This document shows, one piece after another, positions 1 through 4,116 of a stretch of DNA of 6,746 nucleotides (within the stretch, counting starts at the first letter, position 1; each line of letters begins with the position of its first letter). Below the pieces are notes generated by a model, which did not search any database, was not told where the DNA came from, and saw only the letters and a program-made list of their open reading frames with translations. The stretch covers positions 1 through 6,746 of the forward strand of contig JAJXVP010000155.1 in assembly GCA_021782055.1 (NCBI GenBank). The letters run 5' to 3'. Position numbers and translations under genes: made by a program. This DNA comes from a bacterium. GTDB taxonomy: Bacteria; Spirochaetota; Spirochaetia; JABEVK01.

Positions 1-60
1 CTTGAACAAGAGCGCATTGGGTTTGAATGGATTGAACGTCAAATTTTCGCAGTTTCGTAG
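1..60 (+). CDS. C-terminal end of an unrecognised protein (repeat copy 1), cut by the window edge
   Basis: The open frame enters from outside the window and ends at TAG 58-60, giving 19 residues that begin LEQERIGFEWIERQ. I do not recognise the family. The first 39 bases match 4589-4627 with three mismatches, so this is the same gene end as the ORF at 4466-4645. The two diverge immediately after the shared attgaacgt. From that point copy 1 takes its last residues (QIFAVS) from sequence that, on the other strand, is the broken PemK toxin at 39-113. The tail is therefore a fusion product. The upstream part cannot be seen, so whether the gene is functional is unknown. Confidence 0.45.
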   Translation, partial: LEQERIGFEWIERQIFAVS

Positions 61-113
61 TCAATAAACGGAAACGGGAAGTCTACCAGATCCCCTGGAT
101 CAAAGTGTGTCAT
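39..113 (-). pseudogene. PemK/MazF-type toxin, N-terminal fragment
   Basis: The ATG at 113-111 opens a 24-codon frame reading MTHFDPGDLVDFPFPFIDYE then TAKI. This is the standard N-terminus of PemK/MazF endoribonucleases, whose family pattern is PGDIVLVPFPFTD followed by K-RPALV. It aligns with the intact toxin at 964-1311 (MTRYKPGEIILVPFPFTD). The frame stops just before the RPA segment that carries the catalytic arginine, at the point where repeat copy 1 begins on the other strand (about base 40). Family members are about 110 residues, so roughly 80% is missing and the product cannot be an active RNase. It overlaps the upstream antitoxin by 14 bases, exactly as in the intact pair. This is a clear truncation by rearrangement. 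Confidence 0.72.
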
Positions 114-246
114 CAAGAGAATCTTCCCATTCGCTCAGGGTTGCCGACAGCCCGGCGGTCCACGTAGCATCTACCTTCGGGCGCTTCCTGACAAGGCCTT
201 GATGAAGCCCAAGAGTACTTGAGATGATAACAACGTCTGGAGTCAT
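100..246 (-). CDS. MazE-like antitoxin of the truncated pair
   Basis: This 48-residue protein starts at ATG 246-244 behind a very strong ribosome binding site (AAGGAGG, 253-259, six bases from the ATG). Its C-terminus (LSEWEDSLDDTL) resembles that of the antitoxin at 1298-1498 (FDEWDNETDAIYDTL). Both genes run 14 bases into the following PemK-type toxin, so position, end motif and overlap mark it as the partner of the fragment at 39-113. The N-terminal half (MTPDVVIISSTLGLHQG) does not match the other antitoxin and I do not recognise a DNA-binding fold, so the 5' half could be altered or of a different subfamily. With its toxin destroyed it is at best an orphan that might still neutralise a related toxin. 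Confidence 0.55.
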   Translation of the reverse strand: MTPDVVIISSTLGLHQGLVRKRPKVDATWTAGLSATLSEWEDSLDDTL

Positions 247-252
247 AGCTTA

Positions 253-267
253 CCTCCTTACCGTAAG
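253..267 (-). promoter_or_regulatory. Shine-Dalgarno site overlapping an 11-bp palindrome
   Basis: AAGGAGG (253-259 on the minus strand) is the ribosome binding site that fixes the antitoxin start. It overlaps a perfect palindrome CTTAC-C-GTAAG (257-267) at the predicted transcription start. Type II antitoxins usually repress their own promoter, so this is a candidate operator; that role is inferred. Confidence 0.4.
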
Positions 268-296
268 AAAATATTTAACGGACTCCAAACAGTCAA
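268..296 (-). promoter_or_regulatory. Sigma-70-type promoter for the truncated MazEF pair
   Basis: On the minus strand, TTGACT (291-296) lies 17 bases from TATTTT (268-273). Transcription would start near 261, leaving a leader of about 15 bases before the antitoxin ATG at 246. Confidence 0.45.
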
Positions 297-333
297 TTGA
301 AAAGCACGCGGTCCCGTCACAAGGGAGCAAAAA

Positions 334-362
334 TTGACCATTTGAACTAATTTGAATACTAT
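334..362 (+). promoter_or_regulatory. Promoter of the relB/relE-type operon
   Basis: TTGACC (334-339), a 17-base spacer and TACTAT (357-362) give a good sigma-70 promoter. The start site would be near 369, only about 14 bases before ATG 383. This supports ATG 383 over the upstream TTG at 362, which lies inside the promoter. Confidence 0.5.
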
Positions 363-380
363 TGAATGCAATTGAGTTCC
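341..380 (+). repeat. Four tandem 10-bp units (WTTGA) over the relB promoter
   Basis: Successive 10-mers TTTGAACTAA, TTTGAATACT, ATTGAATGCA and ATTGAGTTCC place TTGA at 342, 352, 362 and 372, exactly one helical turn apart. A further TTGA at 334 is the -35 box. The array covers the spacer, the -10 box and the transcription start. Ribbon-helix-helix antitoxins bind short direct repeats cooperatively on one DNA face, so this is a likely autoregulatory operator for the RelB-type protein encoded next. The repeats are seen; the binding is inferred. Confidence 0.5.
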
Positions 381-382
381 CC

Positions 383-616
383 ATGACAAAGACCATAACA
401 GTGCGATTGGACGAAAGTACCTACGAGATTTTCAAAAAGGCCGCTGAAGGTCAGAAAAGTACAATTTCGAACTACATAGAATATGCAACTTTAAGCTACA
501 CAGTTAATGAGAATGTCGTTGACGACTTAGAAATGAGTGAAATTCTTGCTTTTGAAGACCAAATTCAAAACGGACTTACGGATATATCTGCTGGAAGGTA
601 CAAGATCATTGGCTAA
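383..616 (+). CDS. RelB/StbD-type ribbon-helix-helix antitoxin
   Basis: The protein has 77 residues. The N-terminus (MTKTITVRLDESTYEIFKKA) is a typical ribbon-helix-helix DNA-binding domain: beta strand at about 3-9, helix A at 11-24, and helix B at 27-40 after STISN. The C-terminus (LTDISAGRYKIIG) matches the KGRYKIV-type tail of RelB antitoxins paired with RelE/StbE toxins, which wraps the toxin. ATG 383 is chosen because the promoter at 334-362 leaves no room for the TTG at 362 and because the domain starts there. It overlaps the toxin ORF (609-752) by 8 bases, as expected for a coupled pair. It probably represses its own promoter through the phased TTGA repeats. A 32-bp piece of this gene, or of a close relative, recurs at 4643-4674. 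Confidence 0.75.
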   Translation: MTKTITVRLDESTYEIFKKAAEGQKSTISNYIEYATLSYTVNENVVDDLEMSEILAFEDQIQNGLTDISAGRYKIIG

Positions 617-752
617 ATTCAAAATAGCTGAAACCGAATTGAGGGAAAACACATTCTTTGGGCCAAATATTAAAAAGCTTAATGGAAAATTTAAAGAGCT
701 TTTTCGATTCAGAATTGGAAATTTTAAATTATTTTACAAAGTTTTAGAATAA
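609..752 (+). pseudogene. RelE/StbE-type toxin with an internal deletion
   Basis: A 47-codon frame starts at TTG 609 (ribosome binding site GGAAGG at 593-598), eight bases inside the end of relB. It begins MAKFKIAETE, a normal start for RelE/StbE toxins, and jumps straight to LRENTFFGPNIKKLNGKFKE and then LFRFRIGNFKLFYKVLE, the conserved second half. Full-length relatives are about 85-95 residues and carry roughly 30 more residues (helices and a PQLRE-type linker) between these blocks. They also extend beyond the final FY strand. The reading frame is kept across the gap, so the loss looks like a clean in-frame deletion, with possible early termination at the 3' end. Ribosome-dependent mRNA cleavage is unlikely to survive. 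A translation starting further upstream, inside relB, would not restore the missing part. Confidence 0.62.
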
Positions 753-754
753 AG

Positions 755-967
755 TTACTTGTGATGTCCATGTTCTTTTATTAAAAGCGCTACTGGAAAA
801 GGCCGTGTGCAGGATAAATATGCTCCAGTCTTTAAGATCACCCCATGCTTCTGGCTGGCCGTAAGTTGTTGATTTCCATCAGCTTGAGCATCTTTCTTAT
901 TGGAAAAAAATCGTTTGGCGAATTTAACTCCAGAGCCTTTATTGGCTTCATAAGACTGGTACTTCAT
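755..967 (-). CDS. Small hypothetical protein overlapping the end of the PemK toxin gene
   Basis: This 70-codon frame starts at ATG 967-965, sharing ATGA with the stop of the toxin gene (964-966), the usual sign of translational coupling. The product is basic, with KGSGVKFAKRFFSNKKDAQA near the N-terminus and a His-rich end (KEHGHHK). No signal peptide, membrane segment or family motif is recognisable. It could be a third gene of the toxin-antitoxin operon, or only a chance frame in the gap between the convergent relE-type and PemK-type genes. The four-base overlap is the main support. Confidence 0.33.
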   Translation of the reverse strand: MKYQSYEANKGSGVKFAKRFFSNKKDAQADGNQQLTASQKHGVILKTGAYLSCTRPFPVALLIKEHGHHK

Positions 968-1311
968 TCCGCAAAATCCCGAAAAAAGTCCTTCAAAATC
1001 TTGCCGATTTTGGAGCGTTCGTTACCGGTGATGTTCCCGATGGATTTAACGATGATTTCGGCGCTAACTGTAGCGAATTTCATCCGGAGTTTGCTGGGTA
1101 GAGGTAGTCCGGCTTCTTGCCAATCCGTCAACAAATAATCGCCAACTCGGGGCGGCCCTTCCATGTTGCTGGTAATGAAGGCTATGACCACGTCGCCTTG
1201 ATTGTTGTAGTCGTTAGGCGATACGACCAACGCTGGGCGTTTTTTTGTACTGGAAAGGTCGGTGAAGGGAAACGGTACCAGTATGATTTCGCCAGGCTTA
1301 TAGCGTGTCAT
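964..1311 (-). CDS. PemK/MazF-family endoribonuclease toxin
   Basis: The protein has 115 residues, the normal length for this family of sequence-specific mRNA-cleaving toxins. The N-terminus has KPGEIILVPFPFTD (5-18), then KKRPALVVSP (23-32) and AFITSNM (44-50). Arg25 and Thr47 occupy the positions of the MazF catalytic Arg and Thr. A hydrophobic block with KLRMKFATVS follows, and a C-terminal helix ends IGKILKDFFRDFAE. ATG 1311 is used rather than longer upstream extensions because the fold begins there and it overlaps the antitoxin gene by 14 bases. That overlap couples toxin synthesis to antitoxin translation. The toxin appears intact. A second, truncated copy of the same architecture lies at 39-246. 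Toxin activity is inferred from family and motifs. Confidence 0.85.
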   Translation of the reverse strand: MTRYKPGEIILVPFPFTDLSSTKKRPALVVSPNDYNNQGDVVIAFITSNMEGPPRVGDYLLTDWQEAGLPLPSKLRMKFATVSAEIIVKSIGNITGNERSKIGKILKDFFRDFAE

Positions 1312-1498
1312 AGATGGCGTCCGTTTCGTTGTCCCACTCGTCAAAACTTGCTTTGGACAATTTAAGGGCTTCCCATGTCTCGTTGGAAGCTTCTTCGGGT
1401 ATAATGGTGACCAAAACCTTGGAATAAGTAATCTTTTCCGGGCTTTCACTCAACTTCACAACGCCATTTTCAAGAATACCGGGTATCGTCAACAGCAT
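1298..1498 (-). CDS. Antitoxin of the PemK-type pair (short sheet-forming N-terminus)
   Basis: The protein has 66 residues. The N-terminus (IPGILENGVVKLSE, then YSKVLVTIIPEE) has the pattern of small antitoxins of the DUF2281/DUF104 kind, reading 'G-x-hydrophobic-x-NG-x-V-x-L', which form a beta-rich N-terminal domain. The acidic C-terminus (FDEWDNETDAIYDTL) is the probable toxin-binding tail. The start at 1498 has a strong ribosome binding site (GGGAGG, 1504-1509). The stop lies 14 bases inside the toxin gene. The gene lies directly after a fragment of a different gene (1489-1614), whose end overlaps its start. I see no convincing promoter of its own, so it may be read from further upstream. 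Confidence 0.68.
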   Translation of the reverse strand: MLLTIPGILENGVVKLSESPEKITYSKVLVTIIPEEASNETWEALKLSKASFDEWDNETDAIYDTL

Positions 1499-1614
1499 TT
1501 TCGCCTCCCTTTCACGTTAATTTCTTCCAAGGATCTTGGCGGGTTGTTTTTGTAGAAATACCGGGTAAAAGGGATTTCGTAGCCGACCTTGGTTTTGGGG
1601 ATGATCTTTCGCAT
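1489..1614 (-). pseudogene. Fragment resembling the C-terminus of a type I restriction HsdM methyltransferase
   Basis: A 41-codon frame contains KVGYEIPFTRYFYKNNPPRS followed by LEEIN. As I recall the family, this closely resembles the end of type I restriction-modification M subunits (GYEIPFTRHFYKYxPPRPLEEI, followed by a helix of some 20-30 residues). Here that helix is absent: after LEEIN the frame runs into the antitoxin's ribosome binding site, giving an unrelated basic tail (VKGRRKCC) and a stop inside the next gene. AAAGGAG six bases before ATG 1614 could allow translation, but a 41-residue scrap of a protein of about 500 residues has no methyltransferase motif. It is most likely a relic of a restriction operon into which the toxin-antitoxin pair was joined. 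The assignment rests on one short motif. Confidence 0.52.
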
Positions 1615-1616
1615 GG

Positions 1617-2162
1617 TCATCTCCTTTGAACTCTGGACTGCTTCTGGCTGTACACGAATGCCAAAAGGAGGGCACCGAAGGGGACCACCAGCCTCAGAAC
1701 GAACTGCAGGGAGTCCTGGGAACCGGCGATGATCAGCGAGGCCGTGCCGACTAGAAAAGCGAGGCCCCACACTGCCGACAGCCGCCGATTGAGCTTGTGA
1801 AACCGGGCAGTGTTCCACACCTGTTCGGGGGCCTGTTCCCGGGCGTACGGCTCGGTGAAGGGCTTTCCGACCAGAATGGAACCAAATATGATGAGGGTGA
1901 GCGATCCGTGGGCCACCGCCTGCGCGTACCGTCCCCACGTAGCGATGTCACTGGGGTGAATTGCCCAGAGGAGCACGAGGAGCCCACCGAAGAAGACGGT
2001 GCCGATGACGTCGAACATATGTGTGCTGTGACGGGCGATCGACCTCACGAGGACGACCAGAGCAACTACTAGACCGATGGCGGCTCCCCAGTACACCCCT
2101 CCGAACCTGACGCCTAAGAGAAAGGCGACCCACGGGAAAAAACTCCAGATCAGATTCTTCAT
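1617..2162 (-). CDS. Predicted six-helix inner-membrane protein, function unknown
   Basis: The protein has 181 residues with hydrophobic segments at about 5-19, 23-40, 51-68, 84-98, 128-146 and 153-171. The loop between helices 4 and 5 carries GKPFTEPYAREQAPEQVW and FHKLNRRLSAVWG, and the C-terminus is basic (SQKQSRVQRR). The design resembles small uncharacterised integral membrane proteins, but I cannot assign a role. The ATG at 2162 has AAGGAG upstream at a good distance. The gene is clearly GC-rich compared with its neighbours, which points to a separate origin. Its stop overlaps the start region of the HsdM-like fragment (ATGACCATG, 1612-1620). A promoter and palindrome lie upstream at 2221-2283. 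Confidence 0.7.
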   Translation of the reverse strand: MKNLIWSFFPWVAFLLGVRFGGVYWGAAIGLVVALVVLVRSIARHSTHMFDVIGTVFFGGLLVLLWAIHPSDIATWGRYAQAVAHGSLTLIIFGSILVGKPFTEPYAREQAPEQVWNTARFHKLNRRLSAVWGLAFLVGTASLIIAGSQDSLQFVLRLVVPFGALLLAFVYSQKQSRVQRR

Positions 2163-2220
2163 GATAACTCCTTCTCCTTTGTGCCGACCAGATAGAGGGA
2201 GATCAGTATGTGACCGTTGA

Positions 2221-2238
2221 CAGTACTGTAGTGTACTG
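2221..2238. promoter_or_regulatory. Inverted repeat CAGTAC-N6-GTACTG, possible operator
   Basis: A perfect 6-bp inverted repeat with a 6-base centre lies just downstream of the predicted transcription start of the membrane protein gene, a usual place for a repressor site. No regulator is identified. Confidence 0.35.
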
Positions 2239-2253
2239 CGACCACGTTGCTAG

Positions 2254-2283
2254 GTTATAGCACGCTATTCGACCAAGTGACAA
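2254..2283 (-). promoter_or_regulatory. Sigma-70-type promoter of the membrane protein gene
   Basis: On the minus strand, TTGTCA (2278-2283), an 18-base spacer and TATAAC (2254-2259) match the consensus at five of six positions in each box. The leader to ATG 2162 would be about 85 bases. Because the downstream genes are packed head to tail, it could also drive the PemK-type pair. Confidence 0.5.
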
Positions 2284-2325
2284 CTTCGGCGGTCGAATCG
2301 TAGCTGATCCATTTTACAGGCCTAT

Positions 2326-2354
2326 TTGCTGTGGTCTTAAAGTATGACTATATT
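2326..2354 (+). promoter_or_regulatory. Weak promoter candidate for the secreted helical protein
   Basis: TTGCTG (2326-2331), 17 bases, then TATATT (2349-2354). The start would fall near 2361, leaving only about 9 bases before ATG 2370 and clashing with the ribosome binding site (AGGAG, about 2360-2364). The true promoter may therefore lie further upstream. Confidence 0.25.
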
Positions 2355-2369
2355 ATGATAGGAGCTTTT

Positions 2370-2756
2370 ATGAAAAAGATTGCTTTTTTGGGACTGATGT
2401 TAAGTGGTTTGTTCTTTATTGGAACAGCTTGGGGAGAAAGCTTTGACGGGGCAAAAGTTGCTCAAGTGATGGATATTAACTATTCAAGTTTGAGAAAAGC
2501 CCACGAAGCCGTCGCTGCGCACGAGGATTACAACGCCGCAGCCGCATTCTACGCCATTGCTCACGCTGATAGAGTCTTGCTGGAAATGGATCCTCCGAGA
2601 GGTTCCAAGGCGGATTGGGACCATTTATTTCATCGTTTGATCGATACGGCACTTGAAGGTGTGGGAGCCGCCGGGGAACATAATCATAGTCGGCAGGTTG
2701 AACTTCTGAAGAAGCTTGAAGAGATTCGGAACGCAGGTCACGCCGAGTTCCGTTAA
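2370..2756 (+). CDS. Small secreted helical protein of unknown function
   Basis: The protein has 128 residues. ATG 2370 is preferred over the upstream GTG 2331 because AGGAG sits a few bases before it and the product then begins with a classic Sec signal peptide: MKK, a hydrophobic core to about residue 20, and a cleavage site near TAWG-ES. The mature part, about 105 residues, looks wholly alpha-helical and has many His residues: KAHEAVAAHEDY, AIAHADRVLLEMDP, HLFHRLID, GEHNHSRQ and AGHAEF. No Cys is present and there is no CxxCH, so it is not a c-type cytochrome. Size, helix content and the Met/His residues loosely recall periplasmic four-helix bundles such as cytochrome b562 or metal-binding proteins, but I recognise no family. 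It stands alone and is followed by a hairpin (2762-2781). Confidence 0.65.
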   Translation: MKKIAFLGLMLSGLFFIGTAWGESFDGAKVAQVMDINYSSLRKAHEAVAAHEDYNAAAAFYAIAHADRVLLEMDPPRGSKADWDHLFHRLIDTALEGVGAAGEHNHSRQVELLKKLEEIRNAGHAEFR

Positions 2757-2761
2757 AATTG

Positions 2762-2790
2762 CTGAGGGGATGTCCCCTCAGTCGTTTACT
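2762..2790 (+). terminator. Hairpin after the secreted protein gene, probable terminator
   Basis: CTGAGGGG-ATGT-CCCCTCAG forms a perfect 8-bp stem with a 4-base loop six bases after the stop codon. The downstream T-run (tcgtttactt) is interrupted, so termination may be moderate. Confidence 0.55.
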
Positions 2791-3071
2791 TAGCTTTTTG
2801 AACAACTTCGTTGGTTAAGGGAAACTCTTCAAAGAATTCTTGAAGGTTGCGGTTCTCACGAGCTGAAAAGGTGCTGGCCTAAATGGAGTGGGCTGTTCAA
2901 AGTAGGGCCGATTCCGGGGTCTTTTAAGATACTTGAAAAAATCGAAAAGTTTTTTGAAGCAAAGTCTTAAATGCCCCAGTTATCAGGTTGAGCGCGCAGA
3001 AGACGCCCTGCGACTTCTCGACCCGACCCGGCTGACCTGTCGGTCAAAACCACTTTTTTGGAGGTGCCATC
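2782..3071. other. Gap without a convincing gene
   Basis: No ORF with a start codon and family resemblance is seen here. A stretch from 2794 to 2970 on the plus strand stays open for 58 codons and reads protein-like near its end (FKILEKIEKFFEAKS, stop 2968-2970), but it has no ATG and no recognisable match. It could be a decayed gene end. A short hairpin TGACC-TGTC-GGTCA lies at 3033-3046. Confidence 0.3.
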
Positions 3072-3114
3072 ATGGTACAATTCGCCTACGACAAAAGAAC
3101 TACTTTTTTGGGGG
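3048..3114 (+). repeat. Pair of 17-bp direct repeats 50 bp apart
   Basis: AACCACTTTTTTGGAGG (3048-3064) and AACTACTTTTTTGGGGG (3098-3114) match at 15 of 17 bases. The first contains the ribosome binding site of the 44-codon ORF; the second lies inside that ORF. Confidence 0.5.
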
Positions 3115-3206
3115 AGTTTCAACAGGCCCAGCCGCGTGCATCCAGGCGTCTTCACAACTGGGGAAATTTTAGCCCGAAGTTTGTACCTCCACAGCTCAAT
3201 TCCTAA
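3072..3206 (+). CDS. Possible 44-residue basic protein with a strong ribosome binding site
   Basis: The ATG at 3072 is preceded by GGAGGT (3060-3065) six bases away, one of the best ribosome binding sites in the window. The product starts MVQFAYDKRTTFLGEF and continues basic and Trp/Pro-containing (RRLHNWGNFSPKFVPPQLNS). No signal peptide, membrane segment or family is recognised. The stop (TAA 3204-3206) sits in the loop of an inverted repeat TCAATTC-CTAA-GAATTGA (3196-3213), and an intrinsic terminator follows at 3260-3289. The set of signals suggests a transcribed small gene. A non-coding RNA, or a leader with an accidental start, remains possible. Confidence 0.4.
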   Translation: MVQFAYDKRTTFLGEFQQAQPRASRRLHNWGNFSPKFVPPQLNS

Positions 3207-3217
3207 GAATTGAAGGG

Positions 3218-3243
3218 TTAAGCATTGAAGTTAAGCATTGAAA
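3218..3243 (+). repeat. Two tandem copies of a 13-bp unit
   Basis: TTAAGCATTGAAG (3218-3230) is followed directly by TTAAGCATTGAAA (3231-3243). The pair lies between the small ORF and the terminator; a recent slip duplication is the simplest explanation. Confidence 0.6.
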
Positions 3244-3259
3244 TGTTACATATGAGTCG

Positions 3260-3289
3260 GCGCTGAAAGAGATTTCAGCGCTTTTTTTT
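3260..3289 (+). terminator. Strong intrinsic terminator
   Basis: GCGCTGAAA-GAGA-TTTCAGCGC (3260-3281) forms a perfect 9-bp stem with a 4-base loop, followed at once by eight T (3282-3289). This is a textbook Rho-independent terminator for plus-strand transcription, although the nearest plus-strand gene of any size ends at 2756. It therefore implies a transcript covering the 3048-3206 region. Confidence 0.85.
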
Positions 3290-3410
3290 ACTCCAAGATC
3301 AAGTTTGTTTGAGTTGCTATTAACGAGGACATTCGAAATTCCGGGCCCTAGAGGAGTCAAAATCACGCAAAGTGATGATCCAATTCAGCGAATTTGAAGC
3401 TAGAAAACGG

Positions 3411-3440
3411 CGAATTTGATGCTCAAATTCGGAATTTTTT
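3411..3440 (+). terminator. Hairpin with T-run, possible weak terminator
   Basis: CGAATTTGA-TGC-TCAAATTCG (3411-3431) is a perfect 9-bp stem with a 3-base loop, followed by GAA and six T. The stem is AT-rich, so it may be only part of the repeat structure. Confidence 0.3.
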
Positions 3441-3512
3441 CGACGATTTTTCGTCGTGAAATCGTCGATTTGACGACAAATTATCGCGATAATTCGGAAT
3501 TTTTTCGACGAT
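3426..3512 (+). repeat. 22-bp direct repeat, copies 65 bp apart
   Basis: The 22 bases at 3426-3447 (AATTCGGAATTTTTTCGACG then AT) recur identically at 3491-3512. Each unit begins with the palindrome AATTCGGAATT, and the interval contains further CGACGA/TCGTCG palindromes. Confidence 0.7.
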
Positions 3513-3656
3513 AAAATTCCTGAAACATGATGATTCCGGTCAAACCTGCCATCGATTCCGGTTTGGTAAATATGGAAAAAATGCCAGTCTTAGCTGTTAG
3601 AAGTGTGAAATAACGGAGATTTTTCAAATTAAACTCGGTCCCCTCTATCAGGGATA

Positions 3657-3696
3657 GGTGAACCATAAGTTTGGTTAGCAGTTACGTCTTGAACAA
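3657..3696 (+). pseudogene. Decayed internal segment of the repeated gene (copy 2)
   Basis: These 40 bases match 4558-4597 at 38 positions. Translated in the frame of copy 3, they read VNHKFG-stop-QLRLEQ. One difference is silent (CAC/CAT) and the other turns CAG into TAG. Weaker similarity may begin about 15 bases upstream, where another in-frame TAG is present. The match ends sharply after cttgaacaa. The last codons and stop of the vapC-type gene lie on the opposite strand of this segment, so the PIN toxin gene was joined to this relic. Confidence 0.65.
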
Positions 3697-4116
3697 TGGA
3701 CTATTCCATGGGTCAACAATCTTGACGCCAGTGGACTCAAAATCCCCAACATTCCTTGTCACAACCGTCATCCCGTGTACTAGGGCTGTTGCGGCTATCA
3801 GGCCATCGCGAATCGGCTTTGGGTTAGGAACGTGGAGTGCAGCGCTTTTCAAAGCTACTTTCTGGTCAATAGGAAGAATTCTTCCTACAAATGCCGGAAA
3901 AACCTGTTCATTGAGCCAATGTCGCAGGTAAGCTCCTTGGGACGGATTCTTACGCTCAATAAGCAAAACACCAATCTCTAACTCTTGGATGGTGACCACC
4001 GAAAGGTATAGGTCAGAAGCGTCTTGCGCTTGGGCCCAAGAAACTACATGGGAATCCGCATTCCCTTGGCTGGCTTTTCTGAGCTCCGAAATGACATTGG
4101 TATCAAGAATAAACAT
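3682..4116 (-). CDS. vapC: VapC-type PIN-domain ribonuclease toxin
   Basis: The 144-residue PIN protein resembles the FitB/StbB branch of VapC toxins, which cleave RNA with metal ions. The acidic active-site residues are in place: Asp5 in FILDTNVISELRK, Glu11, Glu45 in SVVTIQELEIG, Asp104 in RDGLIAATALVHG, and Asp125 in VTRNVGDF. The C-terminal block (GVKIVDPWNS) is the usual family ending, so the toxin looks complete. Its last four residues and stop are encoded by the antisense strand of repeat copy 2. The start overlaps the antitoxin stop by one base (TAATG), giving tight coupling. Residues and length support an active enzyme; its RNA target cannot be told from sequence. Confidence 0.88.
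   Translation of the reverse strand: MFILDTNVISELRKASQGNADSHVVSWAQAQDASDLYLSVVTIQELEIGVLLIERKNPSQGAYLRHWLNEQVFPAFVGRILPIDQKVALKSAALHVPNPKPIRDGLIAATALVHGMTVVTRNVGDFESTGVKIVDPWNSPLFKT

Larger units (their letters stand above)
3290..3640. other. Gene-free, palindrome-rich region
   Basis: No credible coding frame is seen. The region is packed with short inverted repeats: ATCAC-GCAAA-GTGAT (3362-3376), CGAATTTGA-TGC-TCAAATTCG (3411-3431), CGACGA-TTTT-TCGTCG (3441-3456), TTATCGCGATAA (3481-3492), AATTC-G-GAATT (3491-3501) and CAAACC...GGTTTG (3541-3565). It also holds direct repeats of 14, 22 and 9 bp. It may be a palindromic repeat element or a structured RNA. Confidence 0.5.

Noticed and set aside
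341..380. CRISPR array
   Set aside because: The units are 10 bp and contiguous, without 30-bp repeats or spacers; they fit an operator better.
1615..1938. Upstream extension of the minus-strand frame ending at 1489
   Set aside because: It is antisense-frame shadow of the GC-rich membrane gene, with Arg/Gly/His-rich composition; only the part from 1614 shows a family motif.
2476..2805. Minus-strand ORF of 109 codons
   Set aside because: It lies opposite the signal-peptide gene, has Arg/Pro-rich composition and no motif.
2794..2970. Plus-strand open stretch of 58 codons
   Set aside because: It has no ATG and no recognised match; such a run is not rare by chance. Noted as a possible decayed gene end only.
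3481..3666. Minus-strand ORF of 61 codons
   Set aside because: It covers the palindrome-rich block and part of the decayed copy 2; no ribosome binding site or family resemblance.
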